64,000 bases of DNA from Rhodosorus marinus (GCA_029953675.1 JAMWBK010000001.1:2393001-2457000), one strand, 5' to 3'; positions 29,701-38,892 are shown, counted from the first letter of the stretch. Translations and numbers: made by a program. Notes: generated by a model not told the origin, from the letters alone.

Positions 29701-30511
29701 TCCCCGAGTAGATGCAGAATATGTAGTGCCTGGCATCTGTGGCGATATAGCTATGGACGTTGCGGTTAAGGAAGGGGGCGAAAACATCTTGGTTTCACTC
29801 CGTGACGGGAACGGAGGACTAATTTGCAGCACCAGGTCTCTCGACTCTGGCGAGGATCAAAAACTTGCATGCAGCCTGCACGGGAAAACGAGGTTTTCAA
29901 TCCGAGCCAACGGGAGCGGAGGGGTTGCTGAGTTGTCCAACACCGGCATCGGGTGCGGCGGAGACTCCAAGGCACCTGTCTGTGATTTCGACGATATGCC
30001 GAGTACGTTTAGAATCGGTGACGTTTTAGAGTACGGCGCGGAGTGTCTTAACCGCGACGGAGAGAGAATCCCTAAAAGTCGGATGAGATGGAGGGTGCTG
30101 CTGATACATTGCCAGCCGCTTTGTCACGAACACGTAGAGGAAGATGTTACAGGGGAGCGGCGGGGTTCGTATACGCCACCAGATCATGGCGATTACTATT
30201 TTATGGTGTTCGAGGTGCTTGTCGAAGATGGAGATGAAGTGTTCAGATTCAGTCGAGAGGTGAAGCCCGAAACTGTAGAGGTGACCGTGACGACTATGCC
30301 CTCGGGATTGACGGTTGGCGTCGATTCACTGCAAGGACCGTCTCCGCTAACATCTCTGATGCTGGTGGGGGCCAAGTTCGCAGTCAGCGCTGTTCCAGAT
30401 GAGAATGGTAATGAGTTCGACTTTTGGGATGACAACAAAGACTTGGGTGCAAGCAGAGACCTCACCTTCAATACTCCTGGACAGAGAACGTACAACGCTG
30501 TGTACAAGTAG
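26777..30511 (+). CDS. Secreted sugar-dehydrogenase-like multidomain protein 1
   Basis: This is an intronless 1,244-residue protein. Residues 1-21 are a signal peptide. Residues about 36-415 resemble the glucose/sorbosone dehydrogenase (PQQ-type) propeller: ILICEKRGIIHLVIDG, HNNGGLAMDP (His 176), GLRNPFRIAWDE, NVGFASWESIFLG, FGWPCREG, GPDGWLYYM. Residues about 420-525 are a Big_5-like Ig domain (RPEVVSVFPPEDADNVETSA); about 527-676 an NPCBM-like galactose-binding domain (VHEKGLGVQAFSEVEVNL, FQSYVGVDDF); about 680-785 a second Big_5-like domain; and the C-terminal part has WRVLLIHCQPLCHEHV, TPPDHGDYYFMVFEV and an ending FWDD..TYNAVYK. From memory, the order dehydrogenase-Ig-NPCBM-PKD-like is bacterial (actinobacterial and similar). 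It probably acts on extracellular polysaccharide or sugars; redox activity is not proven. A paralogue begins at 39460. Confidence 0.85.
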   Translation: MRFVFSALTLTVVVVTLVAGVVIDRENIVHELVVEGRFQSPLDFDWIPGDVERILICEKRGIIHLVIDGQVQSKPFLDIRDQVISTGSRGITGCLIDVDFEDNPFLYVSYVDNRARTANPNAPKTGVVARFSVSEDLTEATNEVIILGKDTVRQTGCGGDIAIGGQDIICNDANMHNNGGLAMDPASGNIFAAFGDGADPPTFDELPIRALQLDFTAGKILCIRRSGRACLGNPFSQGADRESNRAKVWNWGLRNPFRIAWDEVFKVPLIANVGFASWESIFLGNKGESFGWPCREGPQTNLRAIDYTECKDIERGRLDANGVSLWDYDHDFGTSVTGVARLSSSKWPSALRNLIAVCDYTRSWIKLIEVRRSGIVGNPADMLSEVQGPVQLKQGPDGWLYYMSIIAQKLYRVRYEVDTSRPEVVSVFPPEDADNVETSAAIEVRFSKRVRASTASSENIKITQLSDNAVVDASIEVKPATNSVVVEPVGGLRQNRRYRVTVADVEDTQRRKLRGNFSSEFRTGAGFSVYVSDLDFLKEENGGSFPVLRDEHQYQRAQDVTPMLSIRGTVHEKGLGVQAFSEVEVNLPQGCTRFQSYVGVDDFRRNFDTGEMFFEVRKDNERVYRNANFVTKTSPALYVDVDVSGVKTVTLIAEKTRSSGTSAAVGTWGSAVFRCGDYDRRSPTIESISPTTRLGVDQSIVVKFREPMDLISTIDATELFEPIGPGGYDLGIFVTFNEQQDEMTVKPLDPLKYDTEYVLRIKNTAMDLASNRLTTTYERTFLTGIRMSDGFTIALEELSPLEVSPASNFEVSRGGGGGGGSSSMQTFAKGIAMVSWSLADIEIPSECEGVKFTAGKEGARSDGRVLNLRVFAPRRIGGTPRLLFSENFSDDSVAVNAEFTLPKFNLLRFAARSPEGISHGNFVNIEVTCGGETISVSDLQVTSQRGKMTSIDKRLSGRPLTLKVEGTRAPKISLTPRVDAEYVVPGICGDIAMDVAVKEGGENILVSLRDGNGGLICSTRSLDSGEDQKLACSLHGKTRFSIRANGSGGVAELSNTGIGCGGDSKAPVCDFDDMPSTFRIGDVLEYGAECLNRDGERIPKSRMRWRVLLIHCQPLCHEHVEEDVTGERRGSYTPPDHGDYYFMVFEVLVEDGDEVFRFSREVKPETVEVTVTTMPSGLTVGVDSLQGPSPLTSLMLVGAKFAVSAVPDENGNEFDFWDDNKDLGASRDLTFNTPGQRTYNAVYK

Positions 30512-30734
30512 GAATGCTGACGCCGCGAGTAGCGTCAAACTATTCGAGCACGTGTTTCATCTTACTGATTGCGAAGGAGCATTGAATTTTTGTTGTACTT
30601 GCTTTGTAATTGTTCTTTCCCTGACCCAGAACCCCGTTTTTCTATTCACTATCTCGGAATAAACCAAACGTCTTCGGCTATTCGAGCTGCCTATATACGC
30701 ACTACACCTACGCTAATTTCCCCGTGGATTTGCC
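30512..30734. other. 3' flank of the multidomain gene
   Basis: Presumed 3' UTR. gaataaacc near 30657 could serve as a polyadenylation signal. Confidence 0.3.
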
Positions 30735-31066
30735 GCTGCCAATATGAGACGTCGCAAGGAGTTGAAATTTGCAGGGGCCTTGTCTCCCCCAGGCATTCGT
30801 GCTTCGGATCTAGGTCATCGCCTGGTACCTCTGGTCATTGAGTGCTTCAGGTTTATAGATTCCGTTGGTTCTCGTTGGCTTCGGGAATTGGGCAGCGAAC
30901 GCCCTGACTGTCTGTCCTCGTTGTTTACCTGTTTAAGTTTCTTCCTGTGGCGTATGAACGCTGCTTTGGTGTTGGAGGCGCGCGATCTTAGCCTTGCTCA
31001 GTCTTTTTTTTTCCCTCTGCGTTTTTTTCTTTCAGCCCCCGATTAAGCAAATTCATTCATTTGCTA
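30735..31066 (+). mobile_element. RLE-B 3' end
   Basis: It starts at gccgctgccaatatgagacg (end of the nuclease region: MRRRKELKFAGALSPPG), continues through the tail (VPLVIECFRFIDSVGSRWLR, FFLWRMNAALVLEARDLS) and the 3' UTR, and ends gattaagcaaattcattcat. The frame is open for 100 residues. Confidence 0.8.
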
Positions 31067-31550
31067 CCTCCGACTACTCGTGTTCATTCTCCGTCCAAAT
31101 CTAGCCACGATGTCGTAAGCCTAAGTTGGCACTCAGGCAAGCAAGCTTCATCGTATTAGAGCCATCTTATACTGAATGATCTTATAGTAGTGCCGGCTCC
31201 CGGATGAGACTCGAAGGTGGTAATGTGCTTTGGACCGTCCGCGATTGTATGTGGTACCCGTCAGGGTGGAGGCCCACAAGCCTTTGGGGCCCAGTAACCC
31301 TTCGGAGGCGGATTCCCCCCGCAGTCGTGAGTAAGTAGTGCCGGAAATGGCTAGTCAGACATGGTGATCAGCGGGAAGAAGCGGGTGCTCCCCGGGGCTA
31401 CAGCCCCCCTGACCAACATTCCGACAGAAAGCCTGAGAGGACAACCCACGGAAGGAGCTAGATACGCGACAGGGCAGTAGGCTCGAGGCATCTCTGCCGG
31501 TTTCCTCAGCACAAAATGAGAAAAGTGTGCAAGCAGCGGTGGTCGCGGGC
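31067..31550. other. GC-rich block of unknown origin between two RLE-B ends
   Basis: 31190-31550 is GC-rich, has no long frame, and contains local hairpins (ggggctacagcccc near 31398). It lies between two same-orientation RLE-B 3' ends and joins the second one directly. It could be the 5' UTR of an RLE-B element with a large internal deletion; no full RLE-B copy is present to test this. Confidence 0.3.
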
Positions 31551-31808
31551 CTCGGCGTGCTTCGGCGCTAGCTCATCGCCTGGTACCTATGGTCATTGAC
31601 TGCTTTGGGTGGATTCCGCTGGTTTTCGTTGGCTTCGGGAGTTGTCCCGCGAACGAGCTGACCGCCTCTCCTCTTTGTTTACCAGGTTAGGTTTCTTACT
31701 GTCACGTATTAAAGCTGCTTTGAGGTTGGAGGCGAACGATCTTCGCCGCGCATAGTCTTTTTCCCTCGGGGTTTTTCTTTCAGTCCCCGATTAAACAAAT
31801 TCATTCAA
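31551..31808 (+). mobile_element. RLE-B 3' end, decayed
   Basis: The family tail is recognisable in shifting frames (LAHRLVPMVID, RWFSLASGVVP-like), with 3' UTR and tail gattaaacaaattcattcaa. It has several small deletions relative to sister copies. Confidence 0.7.
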
Positions 31809-31884
31809 TGACCCCACTTCGGGTCTACAGTATACGATCTATACACCGGATATACTATCCTCGCGAATTGCGGCATCGCCGCTA

Positions 31885-32275
31885 CGTGCCAACGAACGAA
31901 TGGTTTAATCGGAGGCTGAAAAAAAAAACCCCGAGGGGAAAAAAAGACTAAGCGCGGCGAAGTACTCGCGCCTCCAACATCAAAGCGGCATTCATGCGCC
32001 ACAGCAGGAAACTTAAGCGGGTAAACAACGATTGAAGACGGTCAGGGCGTTCGCGGAACAACTCCCGAAGCCAGCGAGAACCAACAGAGTCCATGAACCC
32101 AAAGCACTCAATGATCAGGAGTACCAAGCGATGTGCTAGTGCCGAAGCACGGACACCAGGGGAAGACAAAGCCCCCGCGTATTTGATCTCTTTGCGGCGT
32201 CTCATGCTGGCGGCGGCAGATCCACGGCGCTCCCCCGCAGCCGGGAGATAACGACTAGCTTGACAAAGGGTAGTA
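31885..32275 (-). mobile_element. RLE-B 3' end with intact tail frame
   Basis: Minus-strand frame (stop near 31948) gives RYLPAAGERRGSAAASMRRR, then LLIIECFGFMDSVGSRWLRE and LLWRMNAALMLEARVLRRA, then the 3' UTR and gattaaaccattcgttcgtt. It is close to identical to the copy at 27-402 but longer upstream. It ends at about 32275 against unrelated sequence, next to a Ty3/gypsy fragment. Confidence 0.85.
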
Positions 32276-32349
32276 TGGACGTTGTTAATCACATCCAACC
32301 GTCCTTCATGCAGCGCCCCAGGTCACGCGTCGCCCATCCATGTCCTTAA

Positions 32350-32880
32350 TTAGCGCCTCCGTTGCCTCGTCTTCCTTGACGTTCCCCACCTCCGTTCATA
32401 GTAGGGCCTCTTCCGACTTTTCTTTTCTACGCCTGCGGGTATTCGTCTTATCCGGATATACTCCTCCAGTTGGTCGGTCGACACCAATTGAACTGCGGCG
32501 GTCTCCTGCTCCGCCCGCGACAAAGCGTCTGCGACCACATTCGTCTTACCTGGAATGTGTCGTATCTCATACTCGAACTCGGCAAGTTTCGCGAGGGACC
32601 GCGTCACCCTTCGCGATGGCTGAGCCACATCTTTGAAGTATGTTACTGCGGTATTATCGGTGAAGACCACCGTCTTCAATCCCTCCAGGTAATGGCACCA
32701 TGTCTTGAAGCAGTCTACTACTGCTAGCATCTCCTTGCCTAGGATCCCAACAATCCTGCCGGTCCTTCCAACTATGCCAAACGGCGCAATATCATCACCG
32801 TCCAACAGGTTTAGGAGCGAGAGAAGGCGAGCCACAACAGGGTATTGGACATAGGTTCCACTAACCAGGTCTGACCTTTC
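32350..32880 (-). mobile_element. Ty3/gypsy-type RNase H fragment
   Basis: The minus-strand 161-residue frame contains GKEMLAVVDCFKTWCHYLEG, FTDNTAVTYF, LAKLAEFEYEIRHIPGKTNV and VADALSRAE. This is the RNase H end of a Ty3/gypsy Pol (pattern E..A.V....W..YL.G, TD..A..., H..GK.N..AD.LSR). No RT, integrase or LTR is visible nearby; both sides are lost. The basic end (KKSRKRPYYERR) is not family-specific. Confidence 0.85.
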
Positions 32881-33019
32881 CCAACTACGACAAGGGCGCT
32901 AACTCATTACCCTCCAGCAGAGTAGTATTCTAGGGTCATTCGGTCATTGGATATAGGCAAAAAAAGCTTAAAACAAGGTGTAAAGTGCAAAGTTCTCGAG
33001 AGTGTACCACGTAAACTTG

Positions 33020-33275
33020 TGGAGTCCTGCCTCCCTTGATTGAAACTCAAACGGGTAAAGAGCGAGGAGAGCCGGTCGGATGCTCTCATAACGCTTCGCG
33101 CAGCCAATGGGAATCAACGGAATCCAGAAATGACAAAAAAGGTACCAGGCGATCAGCCGAAGCCTGAAGCGAGAATTCCCGAGGTAGAAACCCCCTCCCG
33201 CCCCGTATTGCGCTGCTTTGTGACGGCGCCTAGTGGGAGCAGCAGCTCCTCGGCGCGCCCCGGCCGGCCCAGCGT
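33020..33275 (-). mobile_element. RLE-B-like 3' fragment, diverged
   Basis: Minus strand, about 33270 down to 33020, in mixed frames: PAGARRGAAAPTRRR (matching PAAGERRGSAAASMRRR), then a segment matching SRFRLRLIAWYLF and RASDRLSSLFTRLSF. It has several frameshifts and no 3' tail. Confidence 0.6.
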
Positions 33276-33742
33276 GCGCCCACAATTTTTTTCTATCCCA
33301 CACGAAATAGAGCCGGTCCGCGGGGCATAATCCAACACTGGCTGCGGGTTCGCTGGGGAGGATGACAAAATTCTTCCCGTAAACACGGTGGGTTTGAATC
33401 CAACTCTATCTAAATCTAACACCAGACGTTTCGGATATTTCCAAACACTGGCGTTCACTACAGACGATCGGTTCATAGTAGCTTTTAGAGATGGTTGTTC
33501 TAAATCACAACTTCTCAAAAGGGTACCGTGCAGCGAAGTGTGAGGGGAGAGAGATAGAGATAACAGGAGCGTTAAAGAGAATGAAGTCATTCCCATTATA
33601 AATTTCACACGACTCTCAAAAGAAATAATGATCTGGTTCTCCATACATGCCAAAACATCCAGTTCTTGTCTTCACTGAAAATTGGTCAGCACTGCATGGC
33701 TTCCCGACAGAATCATTTCTGCGTTGCGGGCTCAAATCCACC
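33276..33742. other. Intergenic
   Basis: Nothing recognised. A 166-residue minus-strand frame spans this region, but it has low-complexity Leu/Ser content and runs into the RLE-B fragment. Confidence 0.3.
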
Positions 33743-34834
33743 TTAAGAGATCGAGAGGCACTCCCGGCAGGCGATAGCGACGCCGCTGCTGTCGGCTGGC
33801 AGGTCTAGGGCATAGGATGTCTGAGTCCCCTGTCTAGGACATCCTAGATCATCGAAGGTGAACCTTGTCATCGAAGTGCTGGACCTGATGAACAGGTAGT
33901 GATCGGTGACGATGGGCTGACTGGCCGGGGACATTTCGATTCGCACGTCGGCGCAGGATTTCTCGGCCGGGTACACGGTCTGGTCGAAGTTTCTTACCCT
34001 TCCAGCATTGAGGCCTGACTTCTGGATGTACATGAAGAGACTCTTCAGGTCGGGCGTCATGGTCATCTGGAGAAATTCAAACCCTTGGGGGTTAACCCTA
34101 TCAATTTCCTCGAGAGTTTTCGGGTTCAACTGGCTGAGGTACGATGCACCGTTGCCCGACGACGTCAGGAACAGTTCACTGCTTCCGGCGATCTGGAGGT
34201 GAGACGACTGTCCACGAACGATGGACCAGTTCACTACGGCCAAAGTAGTCCGGCTGAACTGGACCAGCAACCCCTCGCTCTTGTCGTCATCACTCTGCGG
34301 CTTGGTCGTGAACGTGACGTAGATGTAATTGGCCGAAAGCGCAACATCCACGACAGTCTCGACACTAATGCCCGAGATCTCGGGTAGAATAAATATCCCG
34401 GTAATCTCCAGGGTCTCAGGATCAACCACCAAGGCCGTTTCCGAGCACGCCAACGCCAGCGCCAGCTGGTCGCTGTAGTCGTAGCTCGCTGTCAACGCGA
34501 GCGGCTGTATACACAAAGAGGCGAAGGTCTCATACTTCACAAACTCAAGCGTGTTCGTTGTCGGCAGAATTTCGTACTGTAGAATAATACTCTGGAGGTT
34601 CCACACAGCTGTCACGTACACATATTCCCCTAGGGAAACGAGCTGCAACAGCTTTATGCCTCGAAATTGAAGTCTCTCAACCAGAATAGTCTGGACCTCC
34701 TCCAACGTTTCCGAGTCATTGAGCTGGATCTGGTGCTGAGCAACACCAGTGATAGCCACCACATTCGTACCCAAGGCAATGCTCACATAGAGTGCCCCCA
34801 CCAAAACGCATCCGAATAGTGCCGCTTTCGCCAT
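33743..34834 (-). CDS. Secreted orphan protein, possible beta-propeller
   Basis: This intronless gene encodes 363 residues. Residues 1-22 (MAKAALFGCVLVGALYVSIA) form a signal peptide. The mature part is made of short hydrophobic strands separated by polar turns (for example LLQLVSLGEYVYVTAV, IYVTFTTKPQSDD, LFLTSSGNGASYL), which suits a beta-propeller-like extracellular protein. Cysteines cluster in the middle and at the end (CADVRIE, DLGCPRQ, IACRECLSIS). I recognise no family and no catalytic motif. The start at 34834 is the first ATG before the signal peptide, with a TATA-like box about 90 bp upstream. It stands alone, flanked by RLE-B fragments, and like the other accessory genes lacks introns. 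Confidence 0.75.
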   Translation of the reverse strand: MAKAALFGCVLVGALYVSIALGTNVVAITGVAQHQIQLNDSETLEEVQTILVERLQFRGIKLLQLVSLGEYVYVTAVWNLQSIILQYEILPTTNTLEFVKYETFASLCIQPLALTASYDYSDQLALALACSETALVVDPETLEITGIFILPEISGISVETVVDVALSANYIYVTFTTKPQSDDDKSEGLLVQFSRTTLAVVNWSIVRGQSSHLQIAGSSELFLTSSGNGASYLSQLNPKTLEEIDRVNPQGFEFLQMTMTPDLKSLFMYIQKSGLNAGRVRNFDQTVYPAEKSCADVRIEMSPASQPIVTDHYLFIRSSTSMTRFTFDDLGCPRQGTQTSYALDLPADSSGVAIACRECLSIS

Positions 34835-34924
34835 TTTCTGGTCCCTTGCTTTCGTTTCTCTCGTCTTCTTGCTAAGTTTTGAATCATAATCACCTACAGC
34901 TCAGCGAAGCCCAGTTCAAAGCTT

Positions 34925-34930
34925 CTTATA
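34925..34930 (-). promoter_or_regulatory. Probable TATA box of the secreted orphan gene
   Basis: Minus-strand tataag (in cctataagaa), about 90 bp before the ATG at 34834, in a position similar to the TATA boxes of the two secreted-protein genes. Confidence 0.4.
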
Positions 34931-35024
34931 GGGTAGGGATCTGATTGAGATACCACTCGGGTTGCCTCCGATCTTTGAGTCGGTGCGACGCAAAACGTGA
35001 GAGAAAACCCGTTCAATCCTGTTA

Positions 35025-35140
35025 AGATGAATGTGTTTATTCGGGGACTGAAAAAAAAAAACCGAGGGGCAAAAAGAACAGCTAAAAGCGAAGATGAACC
35101 GCCACCAACGTCAAAGCAGCGTTCATATGCAACTGGTTGC
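35025..35140 (-). mobile_element. RLE-B 3' UTR scrap
   Basis: Minus-strand match to the RLE-B end: tail (attcatctt-like), poly-T/ccccgg 3' UTR block and the last codons (NAALTLVAVH-like). It is truncated after about 115 bp. Confidence 0.6.
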
Positions 35141-35155
35141 ACTTAAGAGAGCGTG

Positions 35156-35660
35156 ATTCAATGTCTATTTTGAGACTTGCGTTCCTTCGCATATTAGACA
35201 GCGAAAAAAAAAGGACAGAAATTATGTAGTCAGCTCTCTTTCAAAACAAACTCTTGGCCGTTCCATTTGATGCTATGGGCTCCTGCGCGCCCACAGGATT
35301 GCTTGGATCTCCAATCCCCTCCCTTTACCGTTCAAGCGTTGTGGAAACAACAACGCAAGCCGGTTGAGCTTCGGAGACGCTCCGCAAGCCAAACAGTTCT
35401 GCCCTCATGGGTTTTATCTCTTATCATGCTTTCAGAACAGGATTCGCGTAAGTCGCGGTTAAGGCTTTTTGATAAAAACCAGAAGGATTTTTGTTGACGA
35501 GAGATTTGTTTCCAGCAAAGAGCTGTCCTGTTTCATGGGATAGCTTGGGTTTTACTGTGAAACGAAGCTTGGGTACACATGATCGTTCGCGTATTGGACT
35601 GCGAAAAAAAGTAGAAATTAAGTATTAAGCTCTATTTTCGAACAAACTCACTTCTGCAGA
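35156..35660 (+). repeat. Two imperfect direct repeats about 400 bp apart
   Basis: 35165-35260 (gcgttccttcgcatattaga ... aacaaactc) and 35580-35655 (tcgttcgcgtattggactgc ... aacaaactc) are similar over about 80 bp. They are too short and diverged to be called LTRs. Nothing coding lies between them. Confidence 0.45.
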
Positions 35661-35816
35661 GTCTCAGCACGACCTGTAGCTATAGCCGTATCATACTATA
35701 GATTCTACGTGATACAGCAATGTCCTCAAAAAAATACCCCAGCGAAGCGTTCCTGCATGAGCTTTTCGATGGAAGGCTCCAAGCAGCAACTGCTATTTTA
35801 ACGGATATGCTATAAA

Positions 35817-35942
35817 TAGGGTTCCACGAAGTGGTTCGGGTCCTTCGCTGGTTACAACCCAGAAGCGGTTAAAACCGCGAAAACAGGGGTTTTAAAGGGG
35901 GAGGTCGTAAACATGGAAAACCTGACCCACTTCGCACAACAC
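35817..35942 (+). mobile_element. Foldback MITE, copy M2, diverged
   Basis: Left end tagggttccacgaagtgg, inside acccagaagcggttaaaacc and gcgaaaacagggg, right end cctgacccacttcgcacaac. It has the same layout as M1 and M3 but the most substitutions, so it is the oldest copy. Confidence 0.65.
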
Positions 35943-35946
35943 TACG

Positions 35947-36045
35947 ACGAATGACTGAATTTGTTTATAATCGGACGCTGATAGAAAAAAAAACGCGAGG
36001 GAAAAAAAAAACTCAAGAGCAGCGAAGATCCTGCGGGCCTATAAA
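35947..36045 (-). mobile_element. RLE-B 3' UTR scrap
   Basis: Minus-strand match: gaatgactgaatttgtttat, poly-A block and cgcgaggg, then cagcgaagatc. Only the 3' UTR remains. It abuts a run of 12 C residues at 36069-36080. Confidence 0.55.
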
Positions 36046-36264
36046 CAGGTTGTGCAGGAAATGAAGTGCCCCCCCCCCCCGGGTCGGGGAATACAGGTAG
36101 GCAATATTTTGCATTTGACGACCAAGTGCGAAATGTTCGCTCGGTAGGAAATAAGAATTTCAGCGAACCGGGGGGGTGGAACTCGCCGTTTACGGCCCAC
36201 CCCCTCAGGAACCCGTTACCCTCCCTTGTTCTTTACACTGAATCGACTATGCGCTAGAAAACAA

Positions 36265-36356
36265 AGAGTGGGGCGCGCGATCTCCGCCGTGCTTAGTCTT
36301 CTTGTTCGCATGGGGCTTTTTCTCTCTCAGCCTAAGATAAGACAAATTCATTCAGA
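36265..36356 (+). mobile_element. RLE-B 3' UTR scrap
   Basis: gcgcgatctccgccgtgctt, then the T-rich UTR block and aagacaaattcattcag. Only about 90 bp of the 3' end remain. Confidence 0.55.
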
Positions 36357-37446
36357 AAACAAAGCCCGCCGTGAGCAGGACGGTTTTGAATTGGTGGGCA
36401 ATTTAATGATTGGCTGATACGCGTTTTTACAGCAATGCATTGGAAAAAGGCAAAAATATTAAATTGTATAAATTAGTATTTTAAGGAATACACTATTTTT
36501 CTTCTTTGCTTAGGAGAATGATTGGCCATGATAAGGATTCGAAATTTTTAAGGGATCATGAGTGGGGATAATAGACTGGATGCCTCTCCTATTGGCTATA
36601 TAGATGGAATATATATTGTCTTTCGTATTTCAATATACCTGGAGCGGCGGGAGTTGATATAATGTTTGCAAATTGGAGCGTAGTTGGATGGCTATGGTTT
36701 GACATGTTCTACTGCTAGCATGCACGAGTTCAAAGAGTAGACTGAATGCTCCGTTCACACAGTCTAGAAGAGCTACTAAGATACAGATGGCGAGGAGAAA
36801 GGACTGGAAAGCTTCCTCGGACAAATGAAAACGTTGTTGAACTCTTTATTTCAGATCTTCCTAGAAAGGCATCCAAAGCTCATGCAACTTGAAACACAAC
36901 AGCTGATGAGTTATTTCTGTGTTCAACATGATAAATACCTTCTAGCCACAGAAACGAACTCCATAAACTTGTCCACGGAAAAAGGTTCCACAAGGACTTG
37001 ATGTTCGCAAACTAGGACTTACTGGCCCGGCTTTCATGACTCTCCCTCGGCCCTCCAATGCTCTTGTGAAAACAAAGATGATCCCACTTCCTTCAAGTAA
37101 CTTAAACTCTATTATCCGCAATCTAGGGAATGCTCCCAAGCCCGAGTCGAACTCAAGTAGCCCTCTTACTCATACCCTGTGGATCCCTTGTCCTCTGCTT
37201 CACCACCTCCGCAGAACTGCTTCCCCACCCGGTTTCTAATCGCCCAAGCTTCCCTCACTGTTGTTCGCGGTCTGCCGCGCTCCCCTCAAAATGCGATTCT
37301 GAAAATCAAAACCCTCCCATAGCCCTGAAAACAGGTGCATTTTCCCGTTACCAACTAAAACACCGCGATAGTCATTAAAATTTCATTGCCCACCCAGCAA
37401 ATGTTCAGCGTACGCACTGGAATCGCCTATTGGCCACTTCTATTAC
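36357..37446. other. Intergenic, no gene recognised
   Basis: AT-rich 36420-36650. Short frames on both strands without motifs or repeats shared with the rest of the window. Confidence 0.35.
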
Positions 37447-37563
37447 GGTTGTGCCAAGTGGGTAGGGTTTTTCGCCGTTTACGACCCAGAAGTGGTTAAA
37501 CCCGCGAAAACAGGGGGGCTTAGAGGGGTAAACAGCGAAAAACCCGACCAACTTGGCTCAAGC
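37447..37563 (+). mobile_element. Foldback MITE, copy M3
   Basis: Left end ggttgtgccaagtgggtagg, right end cccgaccaacttggctcaag. The inside (cccagaagtggttaaacccg, gcgaaaacagg) is inverted relative to M1 and M4-M6, so it is inserted in the other orientation. Confidence 0.75.
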
Positions 37564-37584
37564 CTACTTATATGGCCCACTTAT

Positions 37585-37675
37585 TGCCCGCCCCCCAACT
37601 AAGCCTTCCTGTTTTCGCGGGTTTACTCACTTTTGGGTCGTAAACCGTGAAAAACCCGACCCACTTGCCACAACC
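37585..37675 (+). mobile_element. Foldback MITE, copy M4, left end missing
   Basis: Starts inside the element (cccgccccccaactaagcct) and runs through ttttcgcgggtttactcact to the right end cccgacccacttgccacaac. It lies only about 20 bp from M3, in opposite orientation. Confidence 0.7.
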
Positions 37676-37959
37676 AATAAAAATAAGATAAGAACCGTTC
37701 TTCGCGGGCTCGCGGCCTCGCGACCCGAACAGCTGCCGGTCCCGTACCTGCCTCGCTTGATCCTGTGGTTGTTGAGGAAACAGAGGTCCCTCGCGATCCT
37801 CCTAATGATGGACGGGGCTCTGGGAGTCGCGTCTCCGCACGTACGGATGCGTTGCCAAACGGCCTTTCTTGGGACTTGCACCGTGCTGCCTCACGGCCGA
37901 CTTCTCGCGCAGATGGTCTAATCTTCCCGAGATCGCGCCCGCCTGCGTAGTCGTGGAGG

Positions 37960-38103
37960 GTGTAGTAGCTCTCAGTGGTTCCTGAACGTCCCCGCTTTTC
38001 CGCCACTCACACTCACATATTTCGAAGTGCGCATTTCTCTGCGTTTATACCTCGGCTTGCATCAGCCGCCATGGCCTTCCGAGATGGGTTCGCCGTGCCT
38101 ATT
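37960..38103 (+). mobile_element. RLE-B fragment from the region before the zinc finger
   Basis: Similar over about 140 bp to 46485-46625 (ccgcttttcc, ctcacactcaca, ttcgaag, tacctcggcttgcatcagcc). There this encodes ARIYLGLHQPPRPSEMGQPC just before the zinc finger. Here the frame is broken. It ends exactly where MITE M5 begins. The preceding 37680-37960 may belong to the same element. Confidence 0.65.
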
Positions 38104-38224
38104 ATAAGTGGGTCGAGTTTTTCGCTGTTTACGACCCGCCCACCCCCTCCAACCCCCCTGCTTTCGCGGGTTTAACCACTTCTGGGTCGTAAACAGGGAA
38201 AAACCCGACCCACTTGGCACAACC
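38104..38224 (+). mobile_element. Foldback MITE, copy M5
   Basis: Left end aagtgggtcgagtttttcgc, inside ctttcgcgggtttaaccact, right end cccgacccacttggcacaac. It lies at the broken edge of an RLE-B fragment. Confidence 0.8.
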
Positions 38225-38892
38225 CTAACTCTACCACAGTCTATGTCCAGCATGTGTTCCCAGATGTCAAACTGATATGCAATGCTATGGAACCTTTCAA
38301 TGGCGGGGCGGACCTATCCATGTAGCCCGCATAGATTGACCATCGGTGCGGGCTGGGCGCTTTGGTGCGGCACACTGAAATTGCTTTCAATTTTTACTGA
38401 AATTGAAAAATTTCAGTAAAAATTGAAAGCAATTCAGAAAATGATTGAAAAACAGAAAAGGGTGGAAAATATTAGCAATTGGTACTCGGCCAAGTCTGGC
38501 TGGAACTTGTTGCGGTTTGAAGCTGTACCACCAAGCAAATAGTACACCGGGTTTTGGCTGCGGAAAATTTGTTCAAAGAAAAAAAAAAAAAGACTTTAGA
38601 AACGGCCTGTCCTCTCAAGGTAGCAATATTGATCGAGGCATGGCGCATTGATTGTAGCCCAACCAGGAACTTGGTGAGCCTGGGGCATGTCAAGCTTCCG
38701 ATTCAAGCCCCTAAGGACTTGAGGCAAGGCAGATGGCCGTCGATGATGCGGTGGAGAATCTTAAAACGCTCGATGTTTGTTTGGAGGATGTGAAGGCTGC
38801 AGTTTCGGACATCCCCTTGACTCTGCTTCCAAGATCCTTGCTGCACGATTACCAAGAAATGGAAGAATCTCCAAAATGTGTAATTTATAATA
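38225..38892. other. Intergenic, no gene recognised
   Basis: Apart from the inverted repeat at 38375, only short frames. A poly-A run lies at 38580-38592. Confidence 0.3.
38375..38436. repeat. Near-perfect inverted repeat
   Basis: Left arm ctgaaattgctttcaatttt continuing to tactgaaa, right arm its reverse complement with one base missing. The arms are about 28 nt with a loop under 10 nt. Not related to the MITE family. Confidence 0.75.

Noticed and set aside
35156..35660. Direct repeats as LTRs of a small retroelement
   Set aside because: Repeats are short and diverged, with no tg..ca ends, primer-binding site or coding sequence between them.
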